DNA of 64,000 bases, from NCBI GenBank assembly GCA_030737835.1, contig CM060855.1, forward strand, positions 16,001,438 through 16,065,437. The letters are read 5' to 3'. Under the pieces are notes generated by a model. The model was not told where the DNA came from. It searched no databases and was given only the letters and a program-made list of their open reading frames with translations. This stretch comes from Acorus gramineus. Taxonomy: Eukaryota; Streptophyta; Magnoliopsida; Acorales; Acoraceae. The first letter of the stretch is position 1. The number at the start of each line of letters is the position of its first letter. This document shows, in pieces, positions 24,401 to 37,400 of this stretch. The translations under genes and the position numbers were made by a program.

Positions 24401-25888
24401 CTATAACTAGGGGAGGCAGATGGAGTTTATTCTTTCTTATCCATTCAAAACTATTACTAAATTCTCATATGACAAACACGAAAAACACAAATTTACTAAG
24501 ATCAAGAAAGGAATAGCAAACTAACAGAAAATCATATAGTTCTCTTATATCTTAGTGTAACTTTTTTATGCCTGGATAAGCTATTGATGAACCAAACAGT
24601 GGGAGAGGGTTGCCATGTTAGGTCCAAGATTATTTCATCACATGGATCAGTCTATCATAGGTGTTGGGAGGGGAGAGACCAGATACGGTCCTAAATATTA
24701 CTTAGGTGTCTATGGAATATTTACAAACTGAGAAATAGCTATTCATTGTTACTTGGTGGAAACTATAACTTCTGCAAACATGCATTGATCATGAATTATA
24801 TACTTTCATGCTGGGATCTGCGGATTCACTTGTTATTTTGTATGTTTTCCACTTTATGGCACAATTTATGATATTTACTATAAAACATATACTCTTTCAA
24901 ATATCAAAGGTTTGTTGCCCGCATGTGCACTCTCCAGGATTATAACGCAAAGCTCTCAGACTTTGGTCTTGCAAAAGATGGACCTGTTGGTGATGAATCA
25001 CATGTTTCTACTCGCATTATGGGAACACGTGGATATGCAGCCCCAGAATACATCTTGACAGGTATGATGATGTTATGAATTAAGATTTAATTTAGTTTAC
25101 TTACTGTGAAGGGGCTGTACTACATCAATTTTGATAATCACGTTGTTATATTAATTTTTATAATAATAATCCATGAGACCTTGAAAGTGAATTTGGTTTA
25201 GTTTTGAGTCCTAGGATTATATCTAGGTGTCGATTTATCTACTTAAATTCCTGTCCTTGATTGATCTATCCAATGGAAATCCTATCATTTGATATATAAA
25301 GTGATTGGCCTAATGTGACCCTTATGCATATACCATATGCACATTTACAATAAATTCTTAAGAAATACATTTGTCCTTCAATCTTCAGCCCTTACTCATT
25401 GAGTTATATATTCTTCGTATTATACAACTTACATGCTCATTGAAGTGTCCATTAAAATCATAAGTTTGCTCTCCAATAGTCTCGAGTTCGAGCCCCGATG
25501 CACATGATTTGTGATTTGTGGGTGATCTGTTTAAACAGGCCACTTGACAGCCAGTAGCGACGTCTATAGCTTCGGAGTCGTCCTCCTCGAGCTCCTCACA
25601 GGAAGAAAATCGCTCGAAAAGTCTCGCCCGCCTCGTGAACAAAACCTCATTGAGTGGGCGACGCCAATGCTCAGCGAGAAGAAGAGGCTGACCAACATCA
25701 TCGACCCGAAGCTCGAGGGGGACTACCCCTCCAAAGGCATCCACAAGGCGGCAATGCTGGCCTACCATTGCCTCAACCGCAACCCAAAAGCGAGGCCGCT
25801 CATGAGAGACATCGTCGACGCACTGGAACCTCTTCAAGAAGGCGAGGTTCCAGTGGCCAGCGTCCGGCTGGAGGAGGCGGTGATCTGA
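21408..25888 (+). CDS. PBL16: RLCK-VII receptor-like cytoplasmic kinase, PBL16-like
   Basis: Six exons, 21408-21471, 22366-22676, 22768-22903, 23936-24072, 24938-25061 and 25539-25888, join in frame to 373 residues with GT-AG introns. The start is supported by MGNC, a myristoylation/palmitoylation signal for the plasma membrane. The kinase domain (about residue 65 to 345) is complete: glycine loop [13 protein letters not shown] lysine, alpha-C Glu, [10 protein letters not shown] loop (RD kinase), SDFGLAK, and [11 protein letters not shown]. The family relays immune and developmental signals below receptor kinases. The sequence, including FSR-V-L-PLSW and the NPLIAFT(F)EELK lead-in, matches what I remember of Arabidopsis PBL16 (At5g56460). 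The last exon is clearly GC-richer, mostly G/C third bases, unlike exons 1-5. All key residues are present, so this is probably functional. Confidence 0.92.
21558..22230. repeat. Direct duplication inside kinase intron 1
   Basis: About 180 bp at 21612-21795 (TTGATTGTGAATATGGTG ... TTCATTTTGCTTTATG) recurs at 22057-22232. A shorter piece, CTTGATTYCTTACTG plus GTTTAGACATTCAAT, recurs at 21558 and 21868. The intron grew by local duplication, with a period of about 445 bp for the longer piece. Confidence 0.8.
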
Positions 25889-28800
25889 CATTGAGAGAAA
25901 CAAATGCAGGGTTGTAAAGGGTGACAGTTTTGACAGTTTTTGTTTGGGTGGCATGGTATCATAGACTACTAAAGTTGTAATACTGGCTAATTAGACTGTG
26001 GATTTGTTTGTATATATATGTTAACTGTGGATGGTTTATCTTTTCAAAACCTGTTCTAGTGGGAAGTATTGATGAGAATATCATACATGTTTGGATGGAT
26101 GATAGGTATAAACACTATTCCCATTACAATTTTATAAAACCTATGTCTTCTTTGGTCACATTCTTCATTTTTTTTTAAAACTTTTTCCTTTTATATTTTT
26201 TAGAAAATAGATGATCATATTTAAAAAGAAAATAAATTGGAATAAATAATTTGGAGGGAAGAAAAATTTAATGACAAAAGCTGGTTTGGGGAAAGGAAGT
26301 GGAAGGCAACGGTTGATGGGAATTAATTGGGAAAAGATAAGAAACTTTTAAAAATATTAAACATGAAATAACAAATGAAACTTTTGGTTAAGTTGACTGA
26401 AATTTAAGTAAAATTTTGAGAAGTGTTGGGCCTTAAGACTCTTCATAAACAGAGCCAGCCCATGATGAAAGGTCGGCCCAACTGTTATATGGACTGGATC
26501 AGTTTGCACGCCCCTTTATTTATAATAGGAGAACTCATGATTCGATTAAATTTATTTGATTTGCGTACCTCTTAATTTGTATATCACTCTTTACCATCTT
26601 CTTATGATAGAGAAATTCTAGTTATGGTCTCAAAAAACTCACATTCATTTGCACTCTTCCTATATATGCCCACATTTTAAACCTAGCCTGTGAGAGAAGA
26701 TGGAGACAAAAGTTGTGATCCACAAATGCAAGTGTAGAAGCATATTTACCTATATTTACTTAAATTAGAGAGACTTGCAAATTAGATGGACATGTAAACA
26801 GATTAGAAGGGTTTAAGTAAAAACACCATATGCTTAACCAAATTAGTCACAGATTACATTAACAAAGCAGAATGAATTAGGCAAATGCTGCAAACCATTT
26901 AAAGGAGATTGTATGAGAAGTTTATATGGACTTTTGAGATATTTCTATTTAATGTATTTTGAAAAGATGTATTTTGTGATATAAAACAATTGAAAGAACT
27001 TGTTTTTATAAAAGATAAAATATCATAACTCCGAGTTTTACCAATCTTGATTTCAATCCAATTCATTGACACCTTTAATTTAATAAATTTTGTGAAAAAA
27101 CAAATAAAAAAATATAATTGAATATATATTGTATTCAAACACTAATGTTAGGGACAAACCAGCGTTAAGCTTCATGTGTAGTGCTCACATGTTTGAATTT
27201 TTTGAAGACATATATTTTATTTAACGAAATATATATATATATACACACACATGCTAAAAGCATATGGTACAATATTGCATGTAAAAAGATAACGAAAGAT
27301 GTAAAAACTTAATAATTATTAATGAGATGCATCTTCTTATGTACTTCTAACAGGTATGTAGAATATTACGTATAAAAAATATTTTTGAATAAATGCAATA
27401 TTAAAAAGAATAGATACATCGGTAAAATTGTTTGGTTTTATTTTTATATTAAAAAAATCCACACCTATAATTGAGGATCCATTAAAGTAAAATTTAAAAT
27501 TAACTTTACAAAATAAAATAAAATAAACAATAACATTATCAAGTCTAAGTTGCCATTGTACCTAGAGAAGGTTATAAAGGGAACCAAAACTCGGTCAATT
27601 TCTATTTAATGAGTACGTAATTATATACAAACACATATATAAGTTTTATACACATATCAAATGCACGTGACCTAAATGTAGAAGATATAACTATATTATT
27701 GATATAAATAGCTCAGTATAGACGAAATCTTTAAAAAATATTGAGTCATTAAAAATAACTCATTCCATTTAATATATAAAGCACCACGTAATATTTTTTT
27801 TTATATATATTAAAAAGAATGTAACAAATTTATATATAATTCAATTGAGATATATTTAATGAATATCTTTAGTTTTGAATTATTAAAATTTCAATATTAT
27901 ATGATCTACTTAAATGTGATTTTTTGAAATCTTAAATTTTGAATAAATAGAATATAATTAATTGTGGAGGGTAAAAATGGAAATGAAAAATTTGGGCCAC
28001 TTCCTCTTTAACAAGTAAATAATAGAAATAGAAATATATAGGACAATAAATCTATATATCACGTAATACTCTTTTTATATCATAATAAAAAGAGCGTAAC
28101 AAATTTTTATATAATTCAATTAAGATATATTTAATGAAGATCTTTAATTTTGAATTATTAGAATTACAATATATTGATATGATTAATTTAATATGATTTT
28201 GAAATTGTAAATAAATATGATATTTAACGTCAAATGCATGCTTTGTCTAAATGAAGCATGCAAGACTGCATGTAACAGTGTCTGGTTGTTTACTTGTTTT
28301 AACATTTTATTAACACAAGCTCAATTTTTCTCTAAAAAAAAAATCAAAAAAAGAAAAAAAACTCAAGCTCAATTTTCATCTCCAATAGTTCCAATGGGCA
28401 ATGGTGTTACCTTTTTTACTCAGAGCATCCTCAATACGAGTCTTCCAAATATTGAGGACAACTACGTATATTCTTTTTTGGAGGGGTTTGCACTTCAACC
28501 ATCTCTCTCTATTTTTTCTTTATAATGATTATTTTAAAATAATATAGTATTATATAAAAACTCATTAATAAATATTATTAATATTAATATATTTTTATAT
28601 CTTATAATATTAAAAGGTTCCAGAATTGTTTTAAAATTAGCAAATTTTTAATTAAATAAAATATCATAATTCTTGAATAATCAAACATTTCAAGATCTAT
28701 TTAACAAGTCCAAAGGAAACTAATTTAATATTAGTCTTATTTTAAAAGTCTTAATGAGACCTTTCAAATAACATTATTTTTGTTAAAAACGGATTAGTGG

Positions 28801-29690
28801 ATTTAAATATGTACAACGTTAAAATAATTTGTGTATGAAATGAAAAATGACATAAAAGAAATTTTAAATGTGTTAAGAGAAGAATTTAAATATTTAAAAA
28901 GTGAAAAAATGTTATGGATTTGGCCCACCAATGGCTAAATCCAAATCTCTATATTTTTAGAGGAATATTTGGAATGTGATTGAAAGAAAATGCACTATTA
29001 GAGATGCTCTTAAAAAATACTTAAAAAAAAAAAAAACAGTTGAATATGAACAGAATCATAAATTAATATAAGAGGTTTCTAAGAATGCCCTCCAAATGAG
29101 ACTCATATGATGCCTTTAACAAGAAATTTATATTAACTTTTTTATATTTGTTTTCTTGGGAAAAGTAGAAAGGTTTGAGGACTTCATTATTCTAAGGCAA
29201 AAGTTCATTCCATGGAAACACTTTATTTTTAGATATAAACTTAAAAAATATAATAAAGACATTCTTTTTTTAGATAACTTGTCAAATTTTATTTTTAAAC
29301 CTAGAATTGCGTAGTGTATATCTTCAAAACAAATCCTTATACTATCTTATAAAGAGACTTTCATGAGATACATATTTTGATATGATGATATGTATTATCA
29401 TAATAATAACAATAATAATAATTGATAACATTTTAAATACTTATTTTAAGATAACTCTTTGAATTGAATATAACAAATATCGAATACTTCATCTATAACA
29501 AACTATACATCTCATTAGAAAATAGGACTATAATTGAAATTACATGTCATGCTGGATCAAATGTCAAAAAAAAAAAAAAAACTCATTAGCCCCACAAATT
29601 AAAAAAACAAAACGAGATCTTAACAAACTCATGATCATGCCATGCCATCATTTTAGGTTGAGATTTATTTAAATAAATCATATTTTTGGG
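25889..29690. other. AT-rich intergenic DNA between kinase and Pumilio genes
   Basis: No gene seen. A direct repeat occurs at about 27782-27960 and 28058-28225 (TCACGTAATA, then TAACAAATTT, then ATATATTTAATGAA). GGGCC-type words at 26430-26500 suggest an old transposon edge. A (TA)n tract lies near 27228. Confidence 0.5.
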
Positions 29691-29694
29691 GGCA

Positions 29695-30975
29695 GTTAGA
29701 GATTAATGCATCACCGGATCATCTCAGATAACAAACTCACAAAAAATCAGCAGCTATAAAAAGATTTAATTTTTCACCCACATCAAATCATCATTAATTC
29801 CACTGAATAATTAAATTTAAAAATTTTACAGTTTATACGTATGTGTGTGTATATATATAATTCTAGAAAAAAGTCTCGTTTATCAAAATATCTCGGTTCA
29901 GAATTTAATATGCATGAACGTCCTTTTGAGAAGTATTTCTTCAACATTTAAATATTTATACTGTACAAAGATACCCTTCAAAAGAGCATGCTCTCGAAAT
30001 AAAGCTTTAAGAGGGTATTTTGATAATATAGGATTTTTAAGGGGTATATATACGAAAAAAAAATACACACAAATAACCCTTATTGAGTTTCAATAGGTGA
30101 TTTCAGAGGGGCTCATCCAGTGGACCTGATCTAAATGTGTGGTCAGATTTGGTAGACCTCTGATACTCTTCAATAGACTTATAATAGTCCAACCCATACA
30201 ACACGTACAAATGCATGTCCAACATACAATAAAACAAAACCATGGTCTATCTTTATCCAACCTCGAATAAATTTATCCCAACCAACAAAGCATGGTCACC
30301 TAAACACATTTGAAATACAGCGTCAAACCTTATATTTTAACTAGAGAACTATTAAATATAATTATAAGTTTTTTAACTACACCAAGCTCTTGTTTTATAA
30401 GTAAAAATATTCTAAGTGATGAAAAATATGTGATTATAATGTAATTACATGTACATTAAAGGTGATGAGATCATATGATATGTTTTAAATTATCATAAAT
30501 CATGTAAGAGATACTGATTTGATCACATCCATTTTAGTTATAAAATGTTGAAAATATGAAAAAATACTCAATGATATATATATATATATATATATATCTG
30601 TTTAAATACATGGAATGAAAGGTCATGATTAGCATTTTTTATTTTAATCACATGTAAATTTTTTCGGTCGGTTAGATAAAAATGCATAAAAAATTCACCA
30701 GAATAACAAACTCCCTAAAAATCAGAAGTTTGAAAAATCAAATCTTTCCATTACAGTGTACCCATCATACCATCATAGAAATTCACACTATACATAAAAA
30801 TAGTTACATTAATACAAATAACCATTAATTAGTTTTCAATAGGTGCTCTGAGAGGGGCTCATCCAGTGGTCCTAATTGAAATGAATGGTCAGATTTGATG
30901 GACCTCTAATACTCTCATAATAGTTCAACCCACACACACGTACAATGCATGTCAAACATAAAATAATCCAACCTT
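29695..30975. repeat. Diverged direct duplication upstream of the Pumilio gene
   Basis: About 29695-30240 and 30655-30975 share ordered words: AATAACAAACTC/ATAACAAACTC, AAAAATCAG, then GAGGGGCTCATCCAGTGG, GGTCAGATTTG, GACCTC, and CACGTACAAATGCATGTC. Overall spacing is about 740-970 bp because the first copy carries extra sequence. The second copy ends about 200 bp before the predicted leader exon, so it is part of the proximal promoter region. Confidence 0.75.
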
Positions 30976-31129
30976 TGATAATGTTATCCCAACTAATAAA
31001 GCATAAATTGTGACTTATAAAGACATCCAAACACCCCCAAAAGAGGCCAATTTTTTTATATATAAAATAAAATACGATAAAAAGAGGAGGACTTATAAAT
31101 AAAAAATCCATGCATGCATGGTGTATACA

Positions 31130-31354
31130 TTGTTGTCATGCCTTTATCTCTCTATAAATCTTTCTCTCACTATATATACACATTGGTTTTCATATATATA
31201 TACACATTGGTTTTCATATCAAACCCTTCTCTTCCTTAACACGCCGTCTCATCAATCCCCTCTTTGAGTCCTCCATTGGATCCCCAAAAGACCACCTTTT
31301 GTGAATCCATTCACAAAACATTACCCACTTTGTAGTTCACAGTCCTGATCACTG
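31130..31354 (+). promoter_or_regulatory. Core promoter and non-coding leader exon of the Pumilio gene
   Basis: TATA-like words TCTCTATAAATC (about 31150) and CTATATATACAC (about 31170) precede a pyrimidine-rich leader. A 25-bp piece, TATATACACATTGGTTTTCAT, occurs twice (about 31172-31220). The leader ends with a good donor, ACTG|GTGAGT, at 31354/31355. The start site itself is not determined. Confidence 0.55.
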
Positions 31355-34300
31355 GTGAGTTGATTCTGTGAATTTTTAGATACCCCTTTTGAATTCTCTT
31401 ACGTTGATTCTCCTGTTTTTGATCTCATGTGTTCTGTTTTATTTTTATTTTTATTTTTAATGGGTGTTTGGTGTTTATGTGATTGGCATGAAATAATGCA
31501 GTCTTTTTTTTTGGGTTTTTGTTTTCGTTGATTTTATTTTGTGGGTTTTGTGTTTCATGATCAGGGTTTTAGGGATTTTGGGGTTTGTGTGATTTTGATG
31601 GATTCGATCGGGGTTTATTGAGTCTTTATTTTGTTTTGACGGTGGTGTTGGGGTTTTTGGATTCTTTTAAGATTTTTTTTTCTCGCGTTGAATTCGAGTT
31701 GTTCTTTTGTGGGTTTGGATTTGATGATGATTCTGGTCTTTTAATTTTGTTGGGTTTGATCGATTTGAATGGATTTATGATATGGGTTTGATGTTTTGTG
31801 TATTCGGTGTAGAATTATGTGATGTTGAATTGAAGTTGTTTTTCTTCTCTCTTTTTGGGATTTCATTGTCTCTTTTTTTTTCTCATTTGTTTTGGGGAGG
31901 TTTTTTTATGATGGATTTTCATTGAATATTTGTTTTATGTTATTCCGATTTTTAACGAAGAAAAGGACCTTTCTTAATTCACTTTGTTCTTTTAAAAATA
32001 GTTCCCAGTAATAGAAGATGAATTTTTGTCATTGGGTTTTGATTAGATCATATGCATCTTCTCTGTGGAACTGAAATTTCTGCTTAATATTCATAAATCT
32101 TGTAATGTGGGTCTTTGACATGTTTGGGGGGTTCAAGATATGGAAAAATTCAATTTAGTGCTGCTTGATGTTTTGTGTAAAGTTTGAATTTAAATTTTCA
32201 CACTAAAATATCTTATTTTTGTCACTGTATTTTGATTAAATCTCCTTACCTTCTCCCTCGAATTGATTTTTTTTTTTTTCACTGGGTTTTGGTCATCCAT
32301 ATTTTCTCCTTGAAATTGAAATTTCTGCGTTGTATTCGTATATCTCGCAATGTGGGTCTTTGGAATGCTTGAGGTGTTTGTGGTTTGAGAGAATTCAATC
32401 TAGTGCTGCTTGATGTTTTGTGTAAAGTTATAATTTTAAGTTTTTAATAATTGAGATTAATTTTTGTCGATAGATTTTGATTAGATCATCCATATCTTTT
32501 CTGTGAAACTAAAACTTCCATTTGATACTTGTAAATCTTGTAATGTGGGTCTGAAATTTCGAGGTGTCATGATTTGAGAGAATTCAATCTTGTGCCGCTT
32601 GATGTTTTTTTTTAAGTTACAATTTTAAAGATTTTAACACTACAAGGTTAAATTTTGTCACTGGATTTTGATCAGATTGTCCATATCTTTTGCATGGAAC
32701 TTAAATTTCTGCTTAGTACTTGTAAACCTTGCAACGTGAGCTTTGAACCGTTCAAAATGTTAGAGATTCAATCTGGTGCTGCATGATGTTTTGTAGAAAG
32801 AAATAATTTTAAAGTTTTCAACAACAAAAGATTAATTTTTGACACTAGGTTCTGATTGGATCATCCATATCTTATCCGTAAAATTTGAAATTTTCACTTA
32901 GTGTTCATGAATCTGTAATGTGGGCCTTTGAAATGGTCGAGGTGTTTGAGAGAATTCAATTTAGTGCTGCTTGATGTTACGTTTAAAGCTATAATTTTAA
33001 TTTTTTTAATATTAAAAATCAATTTTTATCTCTGGGTTTTGATTAGATAATCTATGTCTTATCTGTGGAACTGAATTTTCCACTCAGTATTCATAAATCT
33101 TGTAATGTGGGTCTTTGAAATGTTCACGATGTTCATGGTTTGACAAAAGCAATCTAATGTTGCTTGATGTTTTGTGTAAAGTTATAATTTTAAAGTTTTC
33201 AACACTAAAAGTTTAATTTTTGTGACTTTTTTTTTATTAGAGCATCCGTATTTTCTCTGTAGAATTCAAATTTCTCCTTAGTATTCGTAAATCTCATGAT
33301 GTGGGTCTTTGGAATGTTTGAGGTGTTCATGATTAGGGAGAATTCATTCTAGTGCTGTTCAATGCTTTGCATAAAGATTTAATTTTGAAGTTTTCAGCAC
33401 CAAACTATTAATTTTGTCATGGTTTTTTAGATCATCCACGTCTTCTCCATCGAATTGAGATTTCCACTTAGTATTCATAAATCTTGTAATATGGGTCTTT
33501 GAGATGTTTGAATTGTTCATGATATGGGAGAATTCGATTTGGTGCTGCTAAAAGTTTTGTTAAAAGTTATAATTTTAGTTTTAATACTTGAAAGATTAAT
33601 TTTTCCACTGAGTTTTGACTTAATCATCCATATCTTCCCGTGAAACCGATTTTTATGCTTAGTATCTGTAAATCTTGTAATGTGTCTCTTTGAAATGTTT
33701 TAGGCATTCAAGGTTTGGGAGAGTTCAATCTAGTGCTGCTTGATTTAGTGTGCAAAATAATAAATTTTAAAGTTTTCAACAATAAAAGATGAAATGAATT
33801 TTGTTGCTTGGTTTTGATTAGAATATCCATATCTTCTCTGTGGAATTGAAATTTCTGCTTGGTATTTGTAAATCTTCACATGTGGGTCTTTCAAAATTTT
33901 GTGGTTCCATGATTTGAGAGAATTCAACCTAATTTTGTATACGTTATACAAAAAGATAAATTTTTGTCACTGGGTTGTGATTAGATCATCAATATCTTTC
34001 CCAATTATCTGACTTTTTCACTTAGTATTCATAAATCTATTAATGTGAGTTGTTGAAATTTTTGATGTTTCAAGATTAGGCAGATATAAAATTGATGCTG
34101 CTTGATTTTTTGTGTAAGGTTTTGAAGTTTTTCAGTATCAAAAGATGATTTGTGGCTGGATTTTGTCAAGATCATTCAAATCTTCTCCATGGATTTGAGA
34201 TGTCTTCTTATTATTCACAAATCTTTGCAATGTGGTTATGTTCATGATTAGGGTGGATTCAATCTATTGATATTTGATTTTATGTGTAAAATTGTATACT

Positions 34301-34410
34301 TTCTTTATTGGAATTGATTAGTTAGATGTTTTTATATGACCCCATCTCCTATTTTAATTAACTCTTGTTTCATCTAAAGGTTTTGCATGTGGATCTACAT
34401 TGTTCTGTAG
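31355..34410 (+). other. 3-kb leader (5' UTR) intron of the Pumilio gene
   Basis: Begins GTGAGT and probably ends at GTTCTGTAG (34410), 53 bp before the start codon; another acceptor-like AAAG is at 34379. It contains no gene. The first 650 bp are T-rich, and from about 32030 it is filled by the ~190-bp repeat listed separately. Long leader introns often boost plant gene expression; that role is inferred. Confidence 0.6.
32030..34300. repeat. Tandem array of about twelve ~190-bp units in the leader intron
   Basis: Each unit has, in order, TTTTGATTAGATCATCCATA, TCTCTGTGGAACTG, TTAGTATTCATAAATCTTG, AATGTGGGTCTTTG, GAGAATTCAATCTAGTGC and GCTTGATGTTTTGTG. Using AATGTGGGTC as anchor, units fall at about 32104, 32347, 32541, 32731, 32915, 33105, 33295, 33485, 33676, 33872, 34042 and 34225. 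Most spacings are 184-196 bp. Units are diverged (roughly 70-85% alike by eye), so the array is old. Confidence 0.88.
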
Positions 34411-34463
34411 AGTTGGCTCTGTTTGGCACCGTTGATTGGATTGCTGTTCCTTCTTATTGAGCT

Positions 34464-37400
34464 ATGGATAAAGGAGGGGCTGAACGGGACATCGATGACT
34501 TTGAAATGCTTAGTGACGAGATTTCAAATGCATCGTCTCCTAAATATCTTTCAGAAGAATCCAGTGGCCACACCGATTCATCGAGAGAGATGGAAATGGT
34601 TCCCACCGGAGGGAAGTCCTCGCCATCTGTTCTTCTGGCCAACTTTTATAAATCTCCTCGAGCGATGAAGAATGGAAGTGACTCTGCCTTCCATGTAAGC
34701 TCTCCTTTTGAAAGGTCCATCATACAGTCCCCGGAAACTTTGTTCAATCAGAAGATTAAAAATGTGGAAAGTGTGGAAGGATTGAAGATGAATAATGGGA
34801 ACATCGAACAAAATGAAGCAAACTTCTCGGATGGTCAACTTCTTACATCAGCACTTGGAAACTTGAGCCTTCATGATGCGCTAACAGCATTACCTAATGG
34901 TGGATTCTTTTCTGATGAATATCAAACACTACCTCAGTTTAATCAGCCTTTATCTGGACTAGGGTCAGAAAGAAAAGCAAGTTCACCGTTTTTTAGTACA
35001 GTGAATGGAAGGCATTCGACGAACCACATATTTGAGGCATTACCAGACAGAAATGATGTCTTTAATATTCCAAGATATGGAATGAAACTGAATGAAGCGA
35101 AGCCAGGTTCTGTCATGCAACCAGAAAGAGAAAGCTCAGATTATTGTATGTGGGGTCCGAGACAGACCCGTTCTGTGTATTCTGGTGTTCCTTTACATGG
35201 ATTCGATTTCTCAACTCCTTCGATCCAACACTCATATTTGATGAATCCTCAAACTGTGCCCTCTGCACATGTTCCGAATTCTATGCAGGGATTCCTTATG
35301 CCACCTATGGAGGAGGAGATGTATGGTGGGTTGTATCCAACGCAAGCTAGCGGAAACATGAGTTCAAGACAATATGTTTATGATGAACCTGTATCTCTTG
35401 GGCAGATGAATCTTGGCTGTTTCTTGAACAAAACCAATTACTTGGATGACACTCTCATGGGTCATGGTGGCAGAGCTGCTGGTGGTGGTGGTAACTTTTG
35501 TCGGTTCTACGCTCAAGGATACTGTGGAAAGGGAGAAAGATGTGCCTTCATTCATGGACCTAGGCAAACATCTTGGAATGATATAAGAAGAGGATGCCAG
35601 ATTTTCGACAAGGGAGCTAAACAAATTTTTCCACAGAGGAGGAACTCGGTAAGTGCTCTCAAGTCAAACTTATCTATGAATGATCCAGGAAGGTTCAACA
35701 ATGGGACAGCTGGCATGAATGGTCTACCCATGTCGAACATTGGATCCTTCCAGCTTGATAATATGGACTTTGGGACAACTCGGGCACCACAGGCTCAGAA
35801 ATATTCATCTGTAGATGAAGTTGCGGGGAAGATTTATGTTATGGCAAAGGATAGGTGTGATTGTCGCCTTCTCCAGAATTGGATTGAAGAGGGCAATACC
35901 GAGACTTTCAAGAAGATATTTTTTGAGATAATTGACAATGTTATTGAGCTCATGACTCACCCTTTTGGAAACTATCTGGTACAAAAGTTGCTTGAACGGT
36001 GCAACGATGATCAGAGATTGTGTATGCTATATGAAGTCACCAGAAGGCCAAGGGAATTTATCAAGGTCTCATGTGATATGCATGGGTGAGTGTTTATTCA
36101 ATTTACTTATTTCATTCTTATTCCTTGCTGCTGAATTCATGATACATCGATTTGCTGGATTTATATGGTTGCAGGACCCGAGCTGTTCAGAAGCTTATTG
36201 AGACTCGGAAAGGTCGAGAGCAATCTTCATTGATTGCTCGCTGTCTTAAGCATGGAATAATCACACTGATGGGAGACATTAATGGTAATCATGTTGCACA
36301 AAGCTGTTTGACATATCTGGAGCCTGAGGATACCAAGGTAATGCAATATATTTATGATATATGATTTTATATTTAAGATTACCTAGTTAAGATTACCTAA
36401 AGGTTACATTTTTGCTAGATCATTGAAAACAGTTCAGAACTCCCAAGTATACACTAATCTGCATTGTATTAAATTCTGATCGAGATTTAATGATCCATAT
36501 AGAAAGGGAGATGATGTAACTCAGTGAGAAGAATGAAATGTCATTGTGCATTAGAATACTAGGAGACCTTTCAAGTTTTTGTTGACATTGAATGTGATGC
36601 TTTTCTGTTGCTGCTTCTTTTCATGTATCATAATTCAAGAAGTATTTTGTGGTGGGATTCCTCTTTTATATGAGTCACTTCGGTATTCATTAGAAAAATA
36701 AAATAAAAACACGTGATGAATAATTTACAATTTGTTCTAAGTATCATTTGAGACTAAGTTTGTGTTTATTGCCATGATCTGTCATGATCCAACCTAAATG
36801 AAGCATGTCCATCCTTTAAATGATAAGTTACTAAACAGATGAGTAACTTGTTTCCCTAGTAACATTAGTGAAAACAGGAGGTTTGAAATTGATTGCATTT
36901 TCTGTCTATTTTTCGGAGGTTGCAGTGCCATTTTATTTAGTTAATTTTGTTTTGTTTCTGAGGATACCAGTACTTCAAGGGCGCGAAGTCATATCAACTA
37001 TGTTAGGAAATTGACTATTGCTCTAATGGGAACTGTGTAATGTTTCTAGCAAGGCATTGAGAACAAAAATCTTTATTCTTTTTCTCCAAAGAACAGTCGA
37101 TAATTTTCCTTCAAAATCAATGTTTGTCCACAAAATAAAGTAATTCTCTGTTGTAACCCCATTTATTTCATCCCCAGAATAATCTTCAACTTCTATGTCC
37201 ATCCCTAGTTGATCATTATGTCCATTAAGATCTTATCTTCTAAAAACTTAACCTTTTATATTTTGTCTATTGCAAGATAGTTAATCAAGCAGTATTCTTG
37301 TGAATATGTAGCAGTTCATTTTAACTTGGATGAATTTGACAGGTAAGGTTTTGTTGATTTGATTATTTAAACCAAACAACCTGGGTGTCGTCCAAAAAAA

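Noticed and set aside
25480..25505. SINE or tRNA fragment (GAGTTCGAGCCCCG) in kinase intron 5
   Set aside because: Only a box B-like word; no box A or body found.
25385..25954. 189-residue minus-strand frame over the kinase's last exon
   Set aside because: Antisense shadow of a GC-rich coding exon; the plus strand is a clear kinase C-lobe.
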